In this document: positions 5,862 through 8,916 of the stretch, piece by piece
Layout: every line of letters starts with the position of its first letter
How positions within the stretch are numbered: position 1 is the stretch's first letter
Assembly (NCBI GenBank): GCA_023229485.1
Contig: JALNZJ010000002.1
Location: 13,579-22,494 of the forward strand
Length of the DNA: 8,916 nucleotides
Source of the DNA: a bacterium
GTDB lineage: Bacteria; Patescibacteriota; Minisyncoccia; Minisyncoccales; Minisyncoccaceae
Direction of reading: 5' to 3'
Translations under genes and position numbers: made by a program
The notes under the pieces: generated by a model
The model's database searches: none
What the model saw: only the letters and a program-made list of their open reading frames with translations
Told to the model about the DNA's origin: nothing

Positions 5862-6887
5862 ATGGATCCAAGAATTATAGCAACTGTTGGACCAACGTCC
5901 GATGATTACAAGATATTAAAAGACATGGTTGAGACAGGGATGAATATCGTAAGGATAAATTTTTCACATGGAAATTACGAACAATGGAATCGAGTTAAAT
6001 CATATTTATCAAGAATCAAAGAAGAAAGCGGCATCAGTGTTAAGATGATGATGGACCTACAAGGACCACGTATTCGTGTCGGAATACTACCTCACGAAAT
6101 ATTGATAAAAGAAGGAGAAACATATTCTTTTATTTATGGAAAAACAGATATCAAAAAAAATGAAATACCCATAGATCACGCTAATCTATATCAAGATATG
6201 AAAGTTGGCCAACCATTTTATTTAGCCAATGGAATGATCGAGCTGGAAATATCCGAAATAAAAAATAAAAAGATAATCGCTAGAGCGATTAGGGGTGGAC
6301 ACCTGCTATCACGTAAGGGAATAAACATTCCTGCCACAAATCTTTCAGGTGATGTTATTACTGAAAAAGATAAAAAAGATGCAATATTCGGTGCAGAAAA
6401 TGGTGCAGATTATATCTGTCTATCATTTGTCCAAACTGGAAACGACATCAAGCAACTAAAAAAAATAATAAAAAACAAAGACATAAAAATCATCGCAAAA
6501 ATTGAAAGAGGTACTGCACTTATCGATATAGATAATATTGCAAAATATTCAGACGGACTAATGGTTGCTCGAGGAGATTTAGGCATAGAAGTTCCCATTG
6601 AAGAGCTTCCAATAATACAAAAAGAACTAATAAGAAGAGCTCATTGGTACAAAAAACCTGCAATAGTTGCTACCGAAATGCTTTCTTCTATGATTGATAA
6701 GCCTAGACCAACAAGAGCAGAAATTGCTGATATCGCAAATGCCATATTCAGTGGAGCAGATGCAGTAATGCTTTCCGATGAAACTGCTTCAGGTATGTAT
6801 CCCGTTGAAGCTGTGGCCACTATGCGAAAAATAGCTAAAAGATCTGACGAATATTACAATGGAACAAACTATCTAAATAATAAATAA
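5862..6887 (+). CDS. pyk: Pyruvate kinase, two-domain form lacking the C-terminal domain
   Basis: Transfers phosphate from phosphoenolpyruvate to ADP to give pyruvate and ATP, the last step of glycolysis, in the cytoplasm. The 341 residues cover the A barrel (about 1-70 and 150-330) and the inserted B lid domain (about 71-149). Visible active-site elements are RINFSHG (31-37), DLQGPRIRVG (65-74), KGINIPA (152-158), K213 and E215 in IIAKIERG, MVARGDLGIEVP (234-245, metal ligand D239), ATEMLSSM (270-277, T271) and RPTRAEIADIANA (282-294). The usual C-terminal allosteric domain of about 120-130 residues is absent, and the gene ends at a strong terminator, so this is its natural end. L66, Q67, R70 and V73 match the potassium-independent class except that Arg replaces the typical Lys. 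It is monocistronic, with its own promoter. No Shine-Dalgarno sequence precedes the start. Confidence 0.95.
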   Translation: MDPRIIATVGPTSDDYKILKDMVETGMNIVRINFSHGNYEQWNRVKSYLSRIKEESGISVKMMMDLQGPRIRVGILPHEILIKEGETYSFIYGKTDIKKNEIPIDHANLYQDMKVGQPFYLANGMIELEISEIKNKKIIARAIRGGHLLSRKGINIPATNLSGDVITEKDKKDAIFGAENGADYICLSFVQTGNDIKQLKKIIKNKDIKIIAKIERGTALIDIDNIAKYSDGLMVARGDLGIEVPIEELPIIQKELIRRAHWYKKPAIVATEMLSSMIDKPRPTRAEIADIANAIFSGADAVMLSDETASGMYPVEAVATMRKIAKRSDEYYNGTNYLNNK

Positions 6888-6920
6888 AAAAAACCGGATA
6901 AAGATCCGGTTTTTTATTTC
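6886..6920. terminator. Bidirectional terminator between pyruvate kinase and the DUF5668 gene
   Basis: A 12-bp perfect stem (AAAAAACCGGAT at 6888-6899, ATCCGGTTTTTT at 6904-6915) with an AAAG loop has an A-run on its left and a T-run on its right. It ends rightward pyruvate kinase transcripts. In mirror image it ends the leftward transcript of the 6926-7132 gene. The placement between two convergent stop codons, 38 bp apart, fits both roles. Confidence 0.9.
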
Positions 6921-6925
6921 AGTTC

Positions 6926-7132
6926 TTATTCCCTGTCCCTGAAAACCTCTTCGTGTTTCCCACAAAAATTTTTCCACCTCTTTTGATTACCCACATCCTT
7001 AATAAGCATACTTAGCCCAACAACTATAAGTAAGCAGGGCCAAATAATATTCCATGTATCTCCAGAAATAATTCCTAAGCTATGCAATAAAAACACTATC
7101 CCGATTGTGATAATTGCTAATCCAAAAAACAT
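6926..7132 (-). CDS. Small two-helix membrane protein, DUF5668 (LiaI/LiaF-like transmembrane region)
   Basis: The 68-residue product has two predicted membrane helices (about 2-20 and 28-44) joined by a short SGDTWNIIWP turn, then a charged cytoplasmic tail. The pattern FFGLAIITIGIVFLLHSLG...IIWPCLLIVVGLSMLIK is the typical DUF5668 or LiaF-type membrane unit, common in small envelope-stress-associated proteins; its biochemical role is not known. It lies 18 nt downstream of the interrupted gene at 7151-7720 on the same strand, so the two probably share a transcript. It ends at the bidirectional terminator 6886-6920. The leader is A/T-rich with no Shine-Dalgarno sequence. Confidence 0.75.
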   Translation of the reverse strand: MFFGLAIITIGIVFLLHSLGIISGDTWNIIWPCLLIVVGLSMLIKDVGNQKRWKNFCGKHEEVFRDRE

Positions 7133-7150
7133 AATATTATTTTTAATTTA

Positions 7151-7720
7151 TTATTTAATTACTTGAACTAAAGAATTATCTAAAACATTTAAATAAACGG
7201 TTTTTTCATTACGGCCATTTTCCAAGTCATCCTTATTGCTATAATACTTTTCTACTACGAAACCATTATCAATCGATATATTATTTTGAAAAATATTATC
7301 CCCTAAAAAAACGGTGTTGGTACTAACATAGCTATAACTATTCCTAATAGCAGCGGCAATATAATACGAAACATTATTACCAAGGCTATACGTAACAACA
7401 AAAACAGCATCTGTTAACTTGTCGTCGTTCAGATTACCAAATACAGGAACTCCACTCGTATTAATAAAAACTTTTACATCTGATGACAAACTTTTTTGAG
7501 CTTTACCATTGGATAATATAAAGTTATCACCATTAATTAAATACTTTCCATCAAGAGGACTAATATTAGAAACAGGAAAAACTACAGTTTAAACACCAAA
7601 ATAATCAATTTTATCAACTTGAGTATAATACCAGTAAAAACCAATAGCAAAAAATGCTATAACAAAGATAATAACTATTCCTACACTATTTAATATTTGA
7701 TCAAATTTATTCCTTTTCAT
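7151..7720 (-). pseudogene. Membrane-anchored extracytoplasmic protein interrupted by an in-frame TAA
   Basis: Starting at ATG 7720, the frame encodes a short basic N-terminus, one membrane helix (NSVGIVIIFVIAFFAIGFYW, residues 11-30) and an extracytoplasmic part. A TAA at codon 44 (7591-7589) breaks it, and the same frame then runs on without further stops to 7151 (189 sense positions plus the break). The downstream part has GNLNDDKLTDAVFVVT, YYIAAAIRN, TNTVFLGDNI and a beta-rich end. It resembles a family of secreted proteins with a GDLNGDG-like, calcium-loop-like motif and a GTNAVFLGD-type motif (recognised from memory, no family number recalled). A TTG at 7489 could start a 112-residue fragment, but it lacks the membrane anchor and the first strands. 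The interruption may be a real nonsense mutation (for example CAA to TAA) or a sequencing error. Its neighbour downstream is the DUF5668 gene; the ECF sigma gene is divergent. Confidence 0.7.
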
Positions 7721-7760
7721 AATTTATATTTACTATTAATATATTAACATAAATTAAAAA

Positions 7761-7775
7761 TTTTTGTAACAAAAA
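7761..7775. promoter_or_regulatory. Candidate operator palindrome in the divergent sigma/membrane-protein promoter region
   Basis: TTTTTGT-A-ACAAAAA is a perfect 7-bp inverted repeat around one base. It lies 40 nt from the interrupted gene's start and 33 nt before the sigma factor start. It could be a regulator site or a -35 element (TGTAAC resembles some ECF -35 sequences), but no matching -10 sits at the usual spacing. Poly-T/poly-A composition makes chance occurrence likely. Confidence 0.2.
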
Positions 7776-7808
7776 AGTTTAAATCGCATTGTAATTAATA
7801 GAAGGGCA

Positions 7809-8393
7809 ATGAATATCACCAATATAAAAGAATTAGTTGAAAAATCAAAAAATAAAGACAATCAAGCTTTTGGAGAATTGTTTGATTTTTATTACCCTAA
7901 AATATTAAGCTATGCTCTAAGAAGTACTACAAATCTTGACCACGCTAAAGACATAACTTCGAACACATTCATAAAAACGTTAACTGGTTTAAAAAATTTT
8001 AAATGGAAAGATAATGCAAGTTTTAACGGATGGATATACAAAATAGCAAGTAATGAAATAAATCAATTCTTCAGAAAACAAAGAAAGTATAAATCAGTCA
8101 TTACTATTAACGATAATAAGTTTGATTTAAGCGATAACGACGAATCAAGTAAAAAAATAAAAACCATTATCGAAAACGATGAGTATCTTAAAATTTTAAA
8201 TGATACCCTTAAAAATTTAAATCCAATCCATCAAAATATAATAAGATTGAGATATGTTGAAGACCTATCCTACGAAGAAATATCAAAAGCTATTGGGAAA
8301 AACGAATCGACCATAAGAGTTTACTGTTTAAGAGCAAAAGAAAAGCTTAAAAATATAATAGAAAAGAATAATAAAGAATTTTTGGAAAAATAA
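7809..8393 (+). CDS. ECF-type RNA polymerase sigma factor
   Basis: A 194-residue extracytoplasmic-function sigma factor that directs RNA polymerase to a specific promoter set. Region 2 spans about 20-91 (AFGELFDFYYPKILSYALR, then DHAKDITSNTFIK, then FNGWIYKIASNEINQFFRK) and binds the -10 and core polymerase. An acidic, Asn-rich linker (about 98-125) lacks region 3. Region 4 spans about 132-184 (LNPIHQNIIRLRYVEDLSYEEI), with a helix-turn-helix at SYEEISKAIGKNESTIRVYCLRAKEKL (154-180) for -35 contact. Four nucleotides separate it from the putative anti-sigma gene, the standard ECF arrangement, which implies control by sequestration at the membrane. GAAGGG before the start is the only hint of a Shine-Dalgarno sequence in the window, but it lies only 2 nt from the ATG. 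ECF assignment is firm; the subgroup is unknown. Confidence 0.93.
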   Translation: MNITNIKELVEKSKNKDNQAFGELFDFYYPKILSYALRSTTNLDHAKDITSNTFIKTLTGLKNFKWKDNASFNGWIYKIASNEINQFFRKQRKYKSVITINDNKFDLSDNDESSKKIKTIIENDEYLKILNDTLKNLNPIHQNIIRLRYVEDLSYEEISKAIGKNESTIRVYCLRAKEKLKNIIEKNNKEFLEK

Positions 8394-8397
8394 AAAA

Positions 8398-8799
8398 ATG
8401 AACATAGAGGAAATATTCCAAAAAATAAATAAAGATAATCATGAATTAAAAAACCATAGAAATAATTTACGGGCAACTTTACTTGAAAATAAATACTTTA
8501 TTAAAAAAGAAAATAATTATCCACGACTTAACATTACACTCCCTTCATTGTCTTTAACGCTTTCAACAATTATTTTCATTGGAGTATATATTTTAATTCC
8601 AAAAACAACACCGATTCAAACACTATCGAAAAATGATCAAGGCTCATCGCTTTATGCCAGATTATCAAAAAATAATAACACAACAAAATTAACAAAAACA
8701 AATGAAACAAAAACATTAGAAATAAATCAAGAAAATACAAAAACAATATTACATTTTAATAGTAATAATGTTCTTACTAATTCAACAGTTAAAAAATAA
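8398..8799 (+). CDS. Putative single-pass anti-sigma factor
   Basis: The 133-residue product has a charged cytoplasmic N-terminus (1 to about 42) with a helical stretch (HELKNHRNNLRATLLENKYF, 15-34). One membrane helix follows (about 47-68, rich in Leu, Ile, Thr, Ser), then a Thr/Asn/Lys-rich outer segment that looks disordered. No zinc-binding HxxxCxxC motif is seen. The call as anti-sigma rests mainly on position, 4 nt after the ECF sigma gene in the same direction, and on the topology. The cytoplasmic helix would be the sigma-binding part. It could instead be an unrelated small membrane protein. No Shine-Dalgarno sequence precedes the start. Confidence 0.65.
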   Translation: MNIEEIFQKINKDNHELKNHRNNLRATLLENKYFIKKENNYPRLNITLPSLSLTLSTIIFIGVYILIPKTTPIQTLSKNDQGSSLYARLSKNNNTTKLTKTNETKTLEINQENTKTILHFNSNNVLTNSTVKK

Positions 8800-8810
8800 T
8801 TTTAAAAACT

Positions 8811-8916
8811 ATGAACTTATTAGAAAACAAATACTTTCAAATATTATGCTGCACATTAATAATAATCTTAACAATATTTATAGCAGTATTAATAAATGAA
8901 AAATCAAAACCTAGTG
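8811..8916 (+). CDS. Start of a membrane-anchored protein, cut by the window end
   Basis: An open frame begins with ATG 11 nt after the anti-sigma gene and runs 35 codons to the window edge without a stop. It begins MNLLENKYFQILCC and continues into a predicted membrane helix (about 11-29), then INEKSKPS, so it looks like an N-terminally anchored or secreted protein. The spacing suggests it is the third gene of the sigma operon, possibly a regulated effector or sensor. Its LLENKYF stretch is also present in the anti-sigma protein (residues 28-34). The rest of the gene lies outside the window. Confidence 0.6.
   Translation, partial: MNLLENKYFQILCCTLIIILTIFIAVLINEKSKPS

Noticed and set aside
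6410..6598. Leftward 62-codon open frame inside pyruvate kinase
   Set aside because: It lies wholly antisense to a well-supported enzyme gene, has no promoter or start context, and its composition mirrors the opposite strand.
7151..7489. Independent 112-residue gene starting with TTG
   Set aside because: The same frame continues upstream through protein-like sequence and a membrane helix to an ATG at 7720, so this is the tail of an interrupted gene. A TTG start without ribosome-binding signals is a poor alternative.
7767..7788. ECF-type autoregulated promoter (TGTAAC ... CGCA) before the sigma gene
   Set aside because: The spacing between the two elements is 14 bp, shorter than the 16-17 bp typical of such promoters, and the region is low in complexity.

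Overview
The window is a strongly AT-rich bacterial segment, densely packed with small genes on both strands. Small proteins, a two-domain pyruvate kinase, the DUF5668 and small membrane protein families, and almost no Shine-Dalgarno sequences together suggest a Candidate Phyla Radiation (Patescibacteria) genome. That placement is an inference; no rRNA or ribosomal-protein marker is present. Nearly all stops are TAA, and the genetic code reads as standard.

Layout, left to right. Positions 41-2578 hold three leftward genes: a four-helix membrane protein (94-465), a protein of the sporadically distributed TIGR04141/DUF6119 family (530-2110), and a small predicted beta-rich partner (2129-2578). 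The last two form a tight two-gene unit. Upstream of it, 2640-2857 carries a textbook leftward sigma-70 promoter, then about 180 nt with three hairpins and an intrinsic-terminator shape. This is either a small structured RNA or an attenuating leader for the two-gene unit, and it is the most intriguing stretch here. Positions 2899-5742 hold two leftward helicases: a DEAD-box RNA helicase with a basic low-complexity N-terminal tail, and a PIF1/RecD-like DNA helicase. The DEAD-box gene has its own promoter (4322-4349), and a perfect A7/T7-flanked terminator-like hairpin sits between that promoter and the start codon.

Divergent from the PIF1-like gene is pyruvate kinase (5862-6887, rightward). 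It lacks the C-terminal regulatory domain and carries residues of the potassium-independent class. It ends at a bidirectional terminator facing a leftward pair: a DUF5668 small membrane protein (6926-7132) and a membrane-anchored extracytoplasmic protein interrupted by an in-frame TAA (7151-7720). Divergent from that pair is a rightward operon of an ECF sigma factor (7809-8393), a single-pass putative anti-sigma factor (8398-8799) and the start of a further membrane protein (8811 to the window end).

Functionally the window mixes core metabolism (pyruvate kinase), nucleic-acid remodelling (two helicases), envelope-stress-type regulation (ECF sigma with a membrane partner) and an accessory module of unknown role (TIGR04141/DUF6119 pair plus structured RNA). 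Several promoters share one form: an extended -10 (TGnTATAAT) with little or no -35, about 20-25 nt before an SD-less start.
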